Positions 25,902-36,321 of a stretch of DNA of 64,000 nt are shown piece by piece. Each line of letters begins with the position of its first letter. Position 1 is the stretch's first letter. The notes under the pieces were generated by a model. That model saw nothing but the letters and a program-made list of their open reading frames with translations, did no database searches and was not told the origin of the DNA. The stretch covers positions 120,491-184,490 of the forward strand of contig JADKEB010000037.1 of assembly GCA_016718205.1 (NCBI GenBank), read 5' to 3'. The stretch is from Saprospiraceae bacterium. Lineage in GTDB: Bacteria > Bacteroidota > Bacteroidia > Chitinophagales > Saprospiraceae. The position numbers and the translations under genes were made by a program.

Positions 25902-28781
25902 CTATGTTTCAAACTCTTTTCTTAAGTAAAATGCTGTATGGCTTGTACACTTTTTTATCATATTTTCGGGTGTTCCTGAAAACAGCACCTTGCCTCCTTC
26001 TTTGCCTCCTTCCGGTCCCAGGTCTATGATATGATCTGCCACTTTGATGACATCCATGTTGTGCTCAATGACGATGACTGTATTGCCTTTCTCTACCAAC
26101 TTGTCTATCACTCCCAAAAGCTGTCTGATATCATCAAAATGCAATCCTGTGGTCGGTTCGTCCAGGATATATATGGTATTTCCGGTATCTTTTTTTGAAA
26201 GTTCTTCAGAAAGTTTTACCCTTTGAGCTTCACCACCGGACAAAGTTGTAGCCTGCTGGCCAAGGGTAATATAACCCAAACCTACACTATCGAGTGTTTT
26301 CAGCTTTCGATAGATTGATGGAATATTTTCAAAAAAATGGACTGCTTCTTCTACTGGCATGTCCAATACATCAGAGATGGATTTTCCTTTATAGATGATT
26401 TCCAGTGTCTCCCGATTATATCTTTTTCCCTGACACTGTTCGCAATCTACCAATACATCGGGGAGAAAGTTCATTTCTATGAGTCTCTTTCCTGCACCTT
26501 CGCAAGTTTCACATCTGCCGCCCTGCACATTAAATGAAAATCTTCCCGGTTGATAACCTCTGATCTTAGCTTCAGGCAAATCCGAAAATAGCTTTCTGAC
26601 ATCCGTAAATACACCAATATATGTTGCCGGATTGGACCTAGGGGTTCTTCCGATGGGTGACTGATCTATTTCTATCACCTTATCCAAATGTTCCAGACCG
26701 GAGACTTCTATATAAGGCAATGGTTTTTGTATGCTATTGTAAAAATGTTGTCTGAGTATAGGGTACACCGTTTCATTGATCAATGACGATTTGCCACTAC
26801 CGGAAACGCCAGTGACACATATTAAAGTACCCAAAGGAATTTTTATAGCCTCATTTTTTAGATTATTTCCTGATGCACCTTTGATTTCCAGAAATTTTCC
26901 ATTACCTTTTCTTCGTTTGGCAGGTATAGCTATTTTCAGCCTGTTGCTAAGGTAGGATGCAGTTGTCCCTCCAAGTTGCAGAAATTTTTCCGGAGTGCCT
27001 TGAGTGACAATTTCGCCACCATGGATTCCGGCACCGGGTCCAAGATCTATGATATAGTCCGAAGCCAGCATTATGTCTTTGTCATGCTCTACCACAATGA
27101 CTGAATTGCCGATTTCTGTAAGGTCTTTCAACGCATTGATCAATCGATGATTGTCCCGCTGATGCAAGCCTATACTCGGTTCATCCATGATATATGTGAT
27201 ACCTGTAAGTTGACTTCCGATCTGGCTTGCCAATCTGGTTCGCTGAGACTCTCCACCAGAAAGCGTCCTCGTGGTACGATTGAGACTGAGATATCCCAGC
27301 CCCACTTCCAGCAGAAATCCAAGCCTGAGTTTAATTTCTTTTAATATTTCCTGAGCTACAGTATTTTGTTTCGTATCCAAATATTTAGGTAAATGCTGTA
27401 TCCAGTCGTACAGTTCATCGATATTCATTTCACTGAGCTCACCGATATGTTTTTCTCCCAATTTAAAATGCAGGGACTCTTTTTTCAGTCTGTAGCCGTC
27501 GCATGTCGGACAAGTCACGATACTTAAGAATTCTTCAGCCCAGGATCTTATCTTTTCAGATGTAGAATCCCTGTACCACCGTTCGACCATATTGGTGATA
27601 CCTTCTACAGCAAGATCATAAACATAATCATTGGCCACCGTTCCATACTTGACACCATAGGACGTGTTGCCGCCACTGAGTATAGTTTCCAAGGCATCTG
27701 CAGGAATGTCTTTCACAGGGGTATCAAAAGTAAAATGATAGTCCTCGGCGATTTTTTTCAGTTGTTTGAATGTAGAATTATCCCTGACAGCTCCGAATGG
27801 TTTGATACCTTCCTCATTGATACTCTTACTGTTATCAGGTATTATTTTTTTCATATCCGCTTTATGAATTTCACCCAAACCCGTGCAAGCAGGACACGAT
27901 CCATAAGGACTGTTGAACGAAAAATTATTGGGTGATGGTTCTTCATAAGAAATACCGGACACATCATCCATGAGGCTTTTTGAATATGCCTTGACTTCTC
28001 CTGCATCAGTATTCTGAATCATGATAAAGTCATCTCCCATTTTTAATGCCAATTGCAATGAGGTCGTAAGTCTCTCTTTTTTATCCGGCTCCACTTTTAG
28101 CCTGTCGATGACGATTTCTATATCGTGGACTTTGTATCTGTCCAATTGCATACCCTTCGTGATGTCCACAATCTCCCCATCTACTCGTACTTTTGTAAAT
28201 CCCTTCTTTTGGGTCTGATCAAAGAGTTCACGATAATGACCCTTTCGTCCCCGGATGACAGGAGATAGAATGGCTATCTTTCTGCCGGCGAAATAAGTCA
28301 ATACATGATCAATGATTTGATCTTCTGTATATTTTACCATTTTTTCACCTGTAATATAGGAATAGGCCTCTCCCACCCTGGCATACAGTAATCTCAGAAA
28401 GTCATAAATTTCAGTTGTAGTACCAACGGTCGATCTTGGATTCCAGCCTGTAGTCTTCTGCTCTATGGATATGACAGGGCTTAGTCCGTCGATTTTTTCT
28501 ACTTCAGGTCTATCCATAGAACCAATGAATTGACGTGCATATGCAGAAAATGTTTCCATATACCGGCGTTGGCCTTCTGCATACAATGTGTCAAAAGCAA
28601 GAGAAGACTTTCCACTGCCGCTGAGACCTGTGATGACCACCAACTTATTTCTTGGTATTCGTACACTTACATCTTTAAGATTGTTTTCTCCCGCCCCTAT
28701 GATATCGATAGAACCATCCGAGAAAATAGCTTCTTCAGTTTCAGGATGGGTGGTTTGTTCGGTCATTGAAAAGTTTTTCAA
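25902..28781 (-). CDS. uvrA: UvrA, excinuclease ABC subunit A
   Basis: 959 residues, normal length. Two ABC ATPase modules with Walker A motifs GLSGSGKSS (about 52-60) and GVSGSGKSS (about 660), signatures TLSGGESQR and TLSGGEAQR, and Walker B segments ending in DEP. Zinc-type cysteine pairs at CPACTGLG, CPTCDGYR and CETCEGAG...CEQCQG are intact. UvrA recognises bulky DNA lesions with UvrB to start nucleotide excision repair in the cytoplasm. The start overlaps the 3' end of the purine nucleoside phosphorylase gene by 41 bp (or 26 bp if Met6 is used), indicating translational coupling. Confidence 0.95.
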   Translation of the reverse strand: MKNFSMTEQTTHPETEEAIFSDGSIDIIGAGENNLKDVSVRIPRNKLVVITGLSGSGKSSLAFDTLYAEGQRRYMETFSAYARQFIGSMDRPEVEKIDGLSPVISIEQKTTGWNPRSTVGTTTEIYDFLRLLYARVGEAYSYITGEKMVKYTEDQIIDHVLTYFAGRKIAILSPVIRGRKGHYRELFDQTQKKGFTKVRVDGEIVDITKGMQLDRYKVHDIEIVIDRLKVEPDKKERLTTSLQLALKMGDDFIMIQNTDAGEVKAYSKSLMDDVSGISYEEPSPNNFSFNSPYGSCPACTGLGEIHKADMKKIIPDNSKSINEEGIKPFGAVRDNSTFKQLKKIAEDYHFTFDTPVKDIPADALETILSGGNTSYGVKYGTVANDYVYDLAVEGITNMVERWYRDSTSEKIRSWAEEFLSIVTCPTCDGYRLKKESLHFKLGEKHIGELSEMNIDELYDWIQHLPKYLDTKQNTVAQEILKEIKLRLGFLLEVGLGYLSLNRTTRTLSGGESQRTRLASQIGSQLTGITYIMDEPSIGLHQRDNHRLINALKDLTEIGNSVIVVEHDKDIMLASDYIIDLGPGAGIHGGEIVTQGTPEKFLQLGGTTASYLSNRLKIAIPAKRRKGNGKFLEIKGASGNNLKNEAIKIPLGTLICVTGVSGSGKSSLINETVYPILRQHFYNSIQKPLPYIEVSGLEHLDKVIEIDQSPIGRTPRSNPATYIGVFTDVRKLFSDLPEAKIRGYQPGRFSFNVQGGRCETCEGAGKRLIEMNFLPDVLVDCEQCQGKRYNRETLEIIYKGKSISDVLDMPVEEAVHFFENIPSIYRKLKTLDSVGLGYITLGQQATTLSGGEAQRVKLSEELSKKDTGNTIYILDEPTTGLHFDDIRQLLGVIDKLVEKGNTVIVIEHNMDVIKVADHIIDLGPEGGKEGGKVLFSGTPENMIKKCTSHTAFYLRKEFET

Positions 28782-29592
28782 AGTATTTATTAAATATTTT
28801 CTGGAGGTTGACTGCTGACTTATTGACCACTGCGATGACGTCCTCTACTGTGGTCACACTGATATTTGATGCCGGAAAACACACATTGGACACTATAGAA
28901 AACGCCGTAACTGTCATACCTTCATGTCGCGCCACTATCACTTCCGGCACTGACGACATACCTATCAGGTCTGCTCCAAGAATATGTGCCATCCTATACT
29001 CTGCGGGTGTTTCCAAACTAGGACCTTGCAGCCCAAGATAAACCCCATTTTTGATATTAATGTTCGCTTTTTTTCCAATATCCTGAAATTTTTTAATTTC
29101 TTCAGCATCGTAGGCATTGAGCATATCCGGAAATCGCAAACCCAATCTGTCATCATTGGCACCACGTAAGGGATGATCAGGCATCAGATTGATATGATCA
29201 TTGATGATCACGATATCTCCTTCATCGAAGTGGGGATTGATGCCTCCTGCGGCATTGGTTATAATCAGATGTTTGATTCCTAATGCTTTTAAGACCCTTA
29301 CCGGGAAAGTCAATTCTTTGGCAGAATAGCCTTCGTAGTAATGAAATCTGCCGGACATAATGACCAAAGGAATACCTGATTTGTATCCAAATACCAATTT
29401 TCCACTATGACTTTGGACTGTCGACACAGGAAAATGAGGAATGTCCTTATATGGAATCTCAACCTGATCAGTCAATGAATGAGTATAATCACCGAATCCG
29501 GTACCTAACATAATGGCATGGTCTGCTCCTGTTTTTACAAAAGACCGGATATACTCTTTACTCTCTGTCACACGATCATATAAATTTTCCAT
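28741..29592 (-). CDS. punA: Purine nucleoside phosphorylase
   Basis: About 283 residues from MMENLYDRV; a longer in-frame start would add a hydrophobic extension not found in this cytosolic family. Trimeric PNP/MTAP-family motifs: LGTGFGDYT (phosphate loop), SGRFHYYEGYS, ITNAAGGINP and the base-binding segment near PSLETPAEYRM. Catalyses phosphorolysis of purine (deoxy)nucleosides for salvage. First gene of the punA-uvrA-acyl-CoA reductase cluster. TACATTTG on the coding strand (complement of 29610-29617), 18 bp upstream, is a candidate -7 box with no well-spaced TTG. Confidence 0.9.
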   Translation of the reverse strand: MENLYDRVTESKEYIRSFVKTGADHAIMLGTGFGDYTHSLTDQVEIPYKDIPHFPVSTVQSHSGKLVFGYKSGIPLVIMSGRFHYYEGYSAKELTFPVRVLKALGIKHLIITNAAGGINPHFDEGDIVIINDHINLMPDHPLRGANDDRLGLRFPDMLNAYDAEEIKKFQDIGKKANINIKNGVYLGLQGPSLETPAEYRMAHILGADLIGMSSVPEVIVARHEGMTVTAFSIVSNVCFPASNISVTTVEDVIAVVNKSAVNLQKIFNKYFEKLFNDRTNHPS

Positions 29593-29738
29593 CATTCTTA
29601 TCTTTGTAGCAAATGTAATAAGAAATAATAAGGGACGAAACAAATAATACAAATGTCGTAAGTTTTAAATTGTACAAAATACTAAAAGCCACCTTCTAAT
29701 TTATCACCAAAATGACGACCTGCCCAATTTTTTTAATC

Positions 29739-29888
29739 TATACTCAAAATAAATTGGTTTGCGAAAAATGGTTTAACCAACATCTTGATTTTGAGTAAGG
29801 ACGAAGCGAAGCTTGTCTTTAAAGACATTAATCGTCTTTATAATGAATACATAATTTTTCTCAAAAATAAAATTGTCGTCGGTATAAA
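29739..29888 (+). repeat. Dispersed inverted-repeat element, copy B
   Basis: About 150 bp in the 471-bp gap between the purine phosphorylase gene and the giant secreted protein. Shares an exact 29-nt end with copy A near 6.9 kb, in opposite orientation, plus the central ATTTTGAGTA-AAGG/ATGGC-GAC area and the TCGTCGGTATAA end. The middle is different and longer, with a CGTCTTTA/TAAAGAC pairing. Nothing coding is seen in the gap. Confidence 0.65.
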
Positions 29889-30010
29889 CGCTGGGTTCGG
29901 TGCTATTTGGAACTGCCTTCTTTCATTGGAACTAATAGAAATATTAATTTTCTAGTAAAATAAAACTCAATTTGGTACACAGACACAAAATAGGACCTGT
30001 AAAAAACCAC

Positions 30011-30038
30011 AAAGGCTTCTCATCACTGAGAAGCCTTT
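30011..30038 (-). terminator. Strong hairpin terminator of the giant secreted-protein gene
   Basis: A perfect 12-bp stem (AAAGGCTTCTCA / TGAGAAGCCTTT) with a 4-nt loop, followed on the minus strand by GTGGTTTTTT, 25 bp after the stop codon. Confidence 0.85.
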
Positions 30039-30063
30039 AGTTAAATAATCTTTATAATATAAC

Positions 30064-33000
30064 TTAATCTATCACTATCATCTTACCACTAAGGACTTTG
30101 TCATTGTGTCGCAATTCATATAGATATACTCCGGTATTGCCTAAGTCTGATCGGCTGATGGAGATGGTATTGCTACCAGCCTGATAATCGTTTGAAGAAG
30201 TAAGGATGACACGACCTGTATAATCCATAATCCTCATTGTAACCTTACCAGCTGCAGGGATTTGGAATGAAATAGCTGTCTGAGTATTCCATGGATTCGG
30301 AACCATACCTGACAAAACAAACTCCTGATTACCTTTATCTCTCCACTGTATGGTCATCTTCTTATTCTCAAGACCTTCGGTGTACATTTCAGATTTCACA
30401 TGTGGATCCAGCATCAACATAGTACTTAATAGTCCATCTTGCGTAGCCTCACCACGAAGTACAAGTAACGTTTCACCTGATTGCACACGTAGTCCATCTG
30501 CTGACACACAGTTGAATCTGATATCTGAACCAATAGCATCTGTATAGTTCCATTTCTGGCCGCCATCAGCTACCTGTGATATAGTAAGGCCCTGTGCAAC
30601 AAATTTTGTCTGAGTACCGTACAACAAACCTGCATCATTGATCTTTACAGGAATATTCAGTTTATCTCCTTTTTTGACGGCTATATCATCTATCACCACT
30701 GCATATGAAGATCTTGACTCAATTTCATCAGAGAAGTTGGATCCTTTTGCATTACCATTGACATCTCCGATTTTAATTCCAACAAAATTTACGTCCATAT
30801 CACGATCCAAATTGTCAATATTGTATCTTTCAGCTATTACTGAATGCCATGGATTTGATGGAACCGAAAACTTATACGCCGCATCGACGAATCTCCAGCT
30901 TGTATTATTCTGGAATGATGAATTGACTCCAAGCAACAGTTTTCTTAACTCTGTAATATCAGAAGCGGATACAGAACCACTACCATTGGCATCAGCAGCT
31001 ATCATTTGGTAAGGAGTCTTAAGTGATTCAATACCTAGGATATGTCTTTGAATCATTACTGCATCCAAAGTACTCACACCATTGATATCATCACCGTCTT
31101 TGCCAAGAACTAACTGATATTTTCCACCACCAGGCATAGAACCAAACTTGAACACTCCACTCTTATCTGTACTGATCGCAGGCAACTCAGATCCATTCAG
31201 TAAAACAACTACACCCTCAATAGTTTCGTTGTCTTCTTTTGCAGCTCTTCCACTCACAGTTGCAATAATTGTGGACGTTCTTAAAGTATCCTGAATATCA
31301 ATAAAAGTAGAACAGAATGCTTGATTGCCGAATTTATCTGTTACATACATTGTAACTCTTCGTGTGCCTATACTATCACGCCTGTAGGTTCTAATGGTAT
31401 CATTCACATTCGGTGAAAAACTATATTTCAATATCATTGTACTGTCACACGGATGAACACTTTTATTATCAAAAAACTTTGCTGAAATTCTTGTCATATA
31501 TGTGTCTCCTGTACCGTTGCCATCAGTATCCATGAGGGTCACTCGCGATGCAAGGCCATTTTTGCAAACGACTGATGCTGCTTTGATGGTCTTAATACTA
31601 AATTCTGTAGAATCAACTGATAAATTACCGCATCTGTCTTCAACACGCCATATCAACTTATAATCGCCTATAGCAAACTTAGCACTTAACACATTGGTGC
31701 TACCAGTTCTAACTACTACTGAGCTCCTTCTAACTACATAATTCCACCTTAACTCGTCCTGTGGAGTACAATCGTCAGCAGTCGCAATGATTTCTACAAG
31801 GCTACTGTCACAATTAGAAGTTGTATAAGCAAGAGATGCCGGTAAATCCAATTCAGGTGCGTCAGTATCCATCACTTTTATCTCTTGTTCGTATTCCCAG
31901 GTTTTGGGACCTGCTACCGGAGAAGTAACTCTTTGACACCAGTCAATCACTTTCCAAGTCCTTATGATTTTGTAACAAGCTCCATTGGTGGTAAAAGGAT
32001 ATACTGCATCTTTATAGTTCAAGCCTATCATAGAGCATAATCCGTCTCTCAATCTTGGTGCTCGAGTCCTGGTGGTATCCAAACCCAGAAATGAACATTG
32101 ACCACTAATGATAGTATCTCTGGGCCACGAAATGATTGGATCAAAATCCGGGTTAGAATTTGTAAAATCGATTCTTTGAGTACAAGTACCTCCTGCATTT
32201 GGCAATGAAATACTTCTGATGATGTGTCCAATGCCACATTGATTCCTTCCGTTTGTCTCTACGACATCGATCAATGCTGAAGGCTCCACACATGAACTTC
32301 CTGTTATAATAGCAGGGCCAAAATAATCCTTCAAATTGGATGGATCAAACGTGAAGTCACAAGCTTTTGTTTGTGGGCCCGGACAAGTTATGGTAGGGGT
32401 CACTTTATTTTGTATCCTCACACTGACCATACAGAAATTTTCATTTCCTTTAAGGTCTCTTACTCTCAACTCAACCATGCGTGTTTGATCGCCATCAAGA
32501 CAGCAGAAACCTACTTTGTCAAACCATGAAACATTTTGACCAAAGCCGCAAAGATTATCCATACGTCTGATCTGAACAGTAACAGGACCACACTCGTCGT
32601 AACTTCCATCATTGACTGCAGCCGCTGTGATTTCTGTGTAACCATTGGCTTTCAGACTAATCGTGGCAAGTTCGTCACATAAGGCCACAGGATCTGTTTT
32701 GTCTTCTACTAAAACTCTGAAAGTCATGGTAGAATCATTGCCACATTTGTCCAACGCTTTGTAAGTCACTATATGCCAACCTGTATCAAGTAGCATCGTG
32801 CCTCCATTGCCATCTATAAAACCTGAAGGCAATAGACCTGCTACACTTACAGCATTGATGATTACATTTTGTGATGGATTGCAGTTGTCAGTTATATCCA
32901 GCGTATTTAGTACCAATCTTCCCTTACAACTTTTACTTTCCGTTGAAATAGTCATATCAGGAAGTTGTGGTATAGATGGTTTGATATCATCTATTATGTC

Positions 33001-35121
33001 TATCATTTGCATACCTACAGGAATTTTTACAGAAGTATTACACCACCATTCTGTGATAGTCCAGACCCGTAGGATTCTCTTCTTACAATCTGTCCAAAGA
33101 GCTTCCTGATCTTCATAATCAATGATAGCACTACAATAAATCATATTTAATTGTGATGTCGGCCATATAGGTATTGCCCCCAACTTAGGAACACCTGTCA
33201 CATTGGGGTGAGGGTAGCCAGTACCACGCCCATCATCCGTAAATTTCTCATTACATCTCAATGTAAAATTAGGTGCCGGAGTGATGCCTACAAATGTTGA
33301 TCTTCTCAGATATATACTATCCGTACATGTAGAATCTCCTACAAGACCTCTGACATCAATAGCCCTCCAGGTGCGCAGGACTTTCCCGATGTAATTTGGA
33401 TCACATGGAAACGACGTATGTCTCAAATCTACCAGCTCAACCTTGGCTCCCGGACAATTATCCCACACCTGAGGTTTCTGAATGGTATCAATATTTGCAA
33501 GACAACTGACCTTGATAGAGTCTGTCCGGCATATCACTCGTGGTTTTATCTTGTCTTCTACTTTGACGGTAGAGGAGCAGGAAATTCCCTGATGTGTAAC
33601 TGTGTAGGTCAAGGTCTTGCCAATCTCATCACTTGATATCACTGGTCCCAAGTTTTGACCATTGCTGCCCTTAACATTGATTTTATATAGTGTATCACAA
33701 CCCAATAAATCAGGTAATGCACCAGGCTGATCCCATCCTACAAGCACTTCCCTTACAGTAAGCGTATCTTTACAATCCCCACCGAGAGAAGACTGTATTT
33801 GCTGGCAGACAAGAGAACTTCCTGCAGTGAAGTCGTTTACTTTGATCGTAAATGTACAAGTAGCAGTATTTCCAGATGAGTCGACGGCTGTGTAGGCTAT
33901 GGTTGTAGTTGTACCTGCTTTAAAAGCAGTGCCACTAACCGGCCCGGCCGTTTGAGTAACTGTAGCACCAACACCCACACAATTTACATCTGTTGCTGTG
34001 GGTGTTACCCAAGAAAATATTGAATCACATTGTAAAGGTGTTTTAATGTTTAAAACCTGATTCGATAGACAACCTGAAAATACTGGTGGTTGGGTTTCAA
34101 AAGTATAATGATAAATAGCTGTATCACCCGGACACTCACCCGCATCAATTTGCCTGTTAGAATTATTGTCAACAAATATGACCCATTTTAAAGTTGCAGA
34201 TGCCGGTAAATTTACATTGGTTTTTGATAATTTAGCTTTGAAACCAGGATAATCAGATAACCTTCTTGCACTTGGAAAATTCCAATTTGCAGGAATTTCT
34301 CCAGCAAAAGTCACATTTGTACCACTGAATTCCATCCAAGCTTTCACAACAGTGTCACTTGCAATAGAGCCAGACAAATCTGAAAATGTTCCTAAAACGA
34401 TATTAGATGCACTAGTACAAATAGTATCTCTTAAAACATCACTCGTACCATCATTATTAGTAGTAATGGTCTTACCATTCACAATTGTTCTTAACTGCGG
34501 TTGCACAGCTCTGAATGTAAAATTGCCTGCATGAAATCCGCCAATAGTATGTATGTTTGTCGGAACTCCCATAGCCGCAGTACCATCCCATGGAGAATCA
34601 ACATGGGTGATTAACCCTCCTCCAGTATTTGTTTGTGCTGCAGCATCTGTTGCATTAGTATTTCCATTCATTTCCGAAGGTCCATATCCATAGGCTACTA
34701 CGGTATATGTGCCTGGGGCTAAAGTTACAGCAGGAAATCCTCCAACCATCTGAAATGCACCTACATAAGTACCTATGGTACCCACTAAAGGTAATGGAGT
34801 ACCGGAAGCAGGAACTACTACTGTACCTGTAGCATTCACAATAGCAACCGAAATGGTACTGTTGAATCCGTCTTGTCCACTATCGAAAGCACCCAGTTGA
34901 GAAACGATTATGGGTGAGTTTACAGTAAAACGCATTCCAAGTCGTCCTGTGTAGGGCTGTGATCCTATTAGGTCGGTGGAAGTGCTTCCATTAATTGTTG
35001 TGCATTGACCTGTCATCTTAAATGACGTAAATGACAATAACACCATTAACAGGACATTTAATAGAAGCTTCATTGTAAAGTAAAGCTTTTTAGTTCTTTG
35101 TAAAATCGACATAATTAACAA
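30064..35121 (-). CDS. Giant secreted protein with HYR/Ig repeats, dockerin-like module and T9SS type A sorting domain
   Basis: 1685 residues (a start at Met17, 35073, gives a tidier signal peptide, MKLLLNVLLMVLLSF). The body is a string of HYR/Ig-like and cysteine-rich modules (for example TATDVNC...GTTTTIAYTAVDSSGN, typical of HYR). Around residues 1380-1500 are a carboxypeptidase-regulatory-like segment and a dockerin-like calcium module (DAVMIQRHILG, ADANGSGSVSASDITELRK). The last ~75 residues (VPNPWNTQTAISFQIP...GVYLYELR...GKMIVID) are a type-A T9SS sorting signal, so it is exported and cell-surface attached. Ligand and role unknown; such proteins are usually adhesins or matrix components. 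Own promoter and terminator, monocistronic. Confidence 0.85.
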   Translation of the reverse strand: MLIMSILQRTKKLYFTMKLLLNVLLMVLLSFTSFKMTGQCTTINGSTSTDLIGSQPYTGRLGMRFTVNSPIIVSQLGAFDSGQDGFNSTISVAIVNATGTVVVPASGTPLPLVGTIGTYVGAFQMVGGFPAVTLAPGTYTVVAYGYGPSEMNGNTNATDAAAQTNTGGGLITHVDSPWDGTAAMGVPTNIHTIGGFHAGNFTFRAVQPQLRTIVNGKTITTNNDGTSDVLRDTICTSASNIVLGTFSDLSGSIASDTVVKAWMEFSGTNVTFAGEIPANWNFPSARRLSDYPGFKAKLSKTNVNLPASATLKWVIFVDNNSNRQIDAGECPGDTAIYHYTFETQPPVFSGCLSNQVLNIKTPLQCDSIFSWVTPTATDVNCVGVGATVTQTAGPVSGTAFKAGTTTTIAYTAVDSSGNTATCTFTIKVNDFTAGSSLVCQQIQSSLGGDCKDTLTVREVLVGWDQPGALPDLLGCDTLYKINVKGSNGQNLGPVISSDEIGKTLTYTVTHQGISCSSTVKVEDKIKPRVICRTDSIKVSCLANIDTIQKPQVWDNCPGAKVELVDLRHTSFPCDPNYIGKVLRTWRAIDVRGLVGDSTCTDSIYLRRSTFVGITPAPNFTLRCNEKFTDDGRGTGYPHPNVTGVPKLGAIPIWPTSQLNMIYCSAIIDYEDQEALWTDCKKRILRVWTITEWWCNTSVKIPVGMQMIDIIDDIKPSIPQLPDMTISTESKSCKGRLVLNTLDITDNCNPSQNVIINAVSVAGLLPSGFIDGNGGTMLLDTGWHIVTYKALDKCGNDSTMTFRVLVEDKTDPVALCDELATISLKANGYTEITAAAVNDGSYDECGPVTVQIRRMDNLCGFGQNVSWFDKVGFCCLDGDQTRMVELRVRDLKGNENFCMVSVRIQNKVTPTITCPGPQTKACDFTFDPSNLKDYFGPAIITGSSCVEPSALIDVVETNGRNQCGIGHIIRSISLPNAGGTCTQRIDFTNSNPDFDPIISWPRDTIISGQCSFLGLDTTRTRAPRLRDGLCSMIGLNYKDAVYPFTTNGACYKIIRTWKVIDWCQRVTSPVAGPKTWEYEQEIKVMDTDAPELDLPASLAYTTSNCDSSLVEIIATADDCTPQDELRWNYVVRRSSVVVRTGSTNVLSAKFAIGDYKLIWRVEDRCGNLSVDSTEFSIKTIKAASVVCKNGLASRVTLMDTDGNGTGDTYMTRISAKFFDNKSVHPCDSTMILKYSFSPNVNDTIRTYRRDSIGTRRVTMYVTDKFGNQAFCSTFIDIQDTLRTSTIIATVSGRAAKEDNETIEGVVVLLNGSELPAISTDKSGVFKFGSMPGGGKYQLVLGKDGDDINGVSTLDAVMIQRHILGIESLKTPYQMIAADANGSGSVSASDITELRKLLLGVNSSFQNNTSWRFVDAAYKFSVPSNPWHSVIAERYNIDNLDRDMDVNFVGIKIGDVNGNAKGSNFSDEIESRSSYAVVIDDIAVKKGDKLNIPVKINDAGLLYGTQTKFVAQGLTISQVADGGQKWNYTDAIGSDIRFNCVSADGLRVQSGETLLVLRGEATQDGLLSTMLMLDPHVKSEMYTEGLENKKMTIQWRDKGNQEFVLSGMVPNPWNTQTAISFQIPAAGKVTMRIMDYTGRVILTSSNDYQAGSNTISISRSDLGNTGVYLYELRHNDKVLSGKMIVID

Positions 35122-35199
35122 TTTTTTACTTTGAGAAAAAATAAACTATTAATTACTGCATTTGGGAATGCATGACTCTGCAAATGCCGAATCATCAGG

Positions 35200-35229
35200 C
35201 AAAGATATAACACTTAATACATATTACAA
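35200..35229 (-). promoter_or_regulatory. Promoter of the giant secreted-protein gene
   Basis: On the minus strand: TTG (complement of 35227-35229), 19-nt spacer, TATCTTTG (complement of 35200-35207), matching TTG-N19-TAnnTTTG exactly. The leader to the coding start is about 80-125 nt. Confidence 0.75.
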
Positions 35230-35478
35230 AATATTTTAATGCATAATTTACAAATTTTCTGCATTTTATTTATATTTATTTATTTTAATATGTTTTACAT
35301 TGTTATTTTGCTGTTTACAAATTTGATTTTTTTGGGTATTGAGATGAGGTCCTTGTACTTTGTACTTAAGGTTCTGACCAAAAGGCTTTGGTCTTTGTAT
35401 TTTAAGTTATAAACCCTATCCTTTAAAATACTGTACTAGTATACCCAACTTACAACTATTTACTTTTTACTCCCAAAT
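35230..35478. other. Intergenic sequence with a GACCAAA/TTTGGTC hairpin
   Basis: No gene. A 7-bp stem (35376-35382 with 35387-35393, loop AGGC) lies 86 bp past the prmA stop. On the minus strand it is not followed by a good T-run, so it is only a weak terminator candidate for the prmA operon. The same CCAAA/TTTGG core occurs in a hairpin at 11743-11762. Confidence 0.4.
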
Positions 35479-36306
35479 CTATACTCTGAAAGCTTTGGAA
35501 AATGAAATACACACCCAACCATCTTTTAGGGACTGTTTGATTGGCGTGAGATCTTCAGAAGTGAAGGTGTGGATGATTTGCGAAGCATCCTCCTCAAGAA
35601 TACCTGAAAGCAGAAGGTAACTTCCGGCATTCATCATGCCAGAGATATCTGTGGCGTATCTCTGTAGGATATTGCGATTGATGTTGGCGAGTATTATGTC
35701 ATAATGGTGCGATGGAGCTGCACCTAATTCTCCTTCTATTGATAAGATATTGTCCACGTCATTTATATCGGCATTCTCCTGTGTATTGAGGTAGGATTCG
35801 TGTTCGATATCAATAGCGTCAATTTCAGCTGCACCTGATTTGGAAGCGAGAATCGCTAGGATACCCGTACCACAGCCAAAATCAAGTACTTTTTTCCCTG
35901 TGAAGTCAATATCGGACATATGTTCTATCATCATATAAGTAGTGGCATGATGTCCCGTGCCAAAAGCCATCTTAGGGTTGATGATCAGATCATACTTAAT
36001 ATTGGGATCGGCTTGATGAAAATCTGCTCTGACCTGGCAGTAGTTGCCAACAATCACAGGTTGAAAAGATGCTTCCCAGATGGCATTCCAATTTTGCGGC
36101 TCAATTTCTGCAATTTTGTATTCAACATTGTGCGACTTGAGCAGTTGGTCCATTTCTATACGCACTTCTTCCGTAAAAGCAGAAGATTTGACATATATTA
36201 TAAAATGCTCCTCATGCTCTTCTATGGAGTCAAAATCCACCTGTGTGAGGAGCGCCATAAGGATTTCATCTGTACTATACACAGTAATACCGTAATAAAG
36301 CTCCAT
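35479..36306 (-). CDS. prmA: Ribosomal protein L11 methyltransferase
   Basis: 275 residues. N-terminal ~100-residue substrate-recognition part, then a SAM-dependent methyltransferase: GTGHHATTYMMIE is the PrmA-specific loop, VLDFGCGTGILAI motif I, AIDIEHES motif II, and ILANINRNIL the NPPY-like motif in its PrmA form. Methylates lysines and the N-terminus of ribosomal protein L11. Last gene of the DUF3098-uppP-truB-folD-prmA run, 15 bp after folD. Confidence 0.92.
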   Translation of the reverse strand: MELYYGITVYSTDEILMALLTQVDFDSIEEHEEHFIIYVKSSAFTEEVRIEMDQLLKSHNVEYKIAEIEPQNWNAIWEASFQPVIVGNYCQVRADFHQADPNIKYDLIINPKMAFGTGHHATTYMMIEHMSDIDFTGKKVLDFGCGTGILAILASKSGAAEIDAIDIEHESYLNTQENADINDVDNILSIEGELGAAPSHHYDIILANINRNILQRYATDISGMMNAGSYLLLSGILEEDASQIIHTFTSEDLTPIKQSLKDGWVCISFSKAFRV

Positions 36307-36321
36307 ACACTGCTCAATTGG

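Noticed and set aside
35376..35393. Terminator for the prmA operon
   Set aside because: The stem is only 7 bp and the minus-strand side lacks a T-run, so it is reported only as a weak hairpin.
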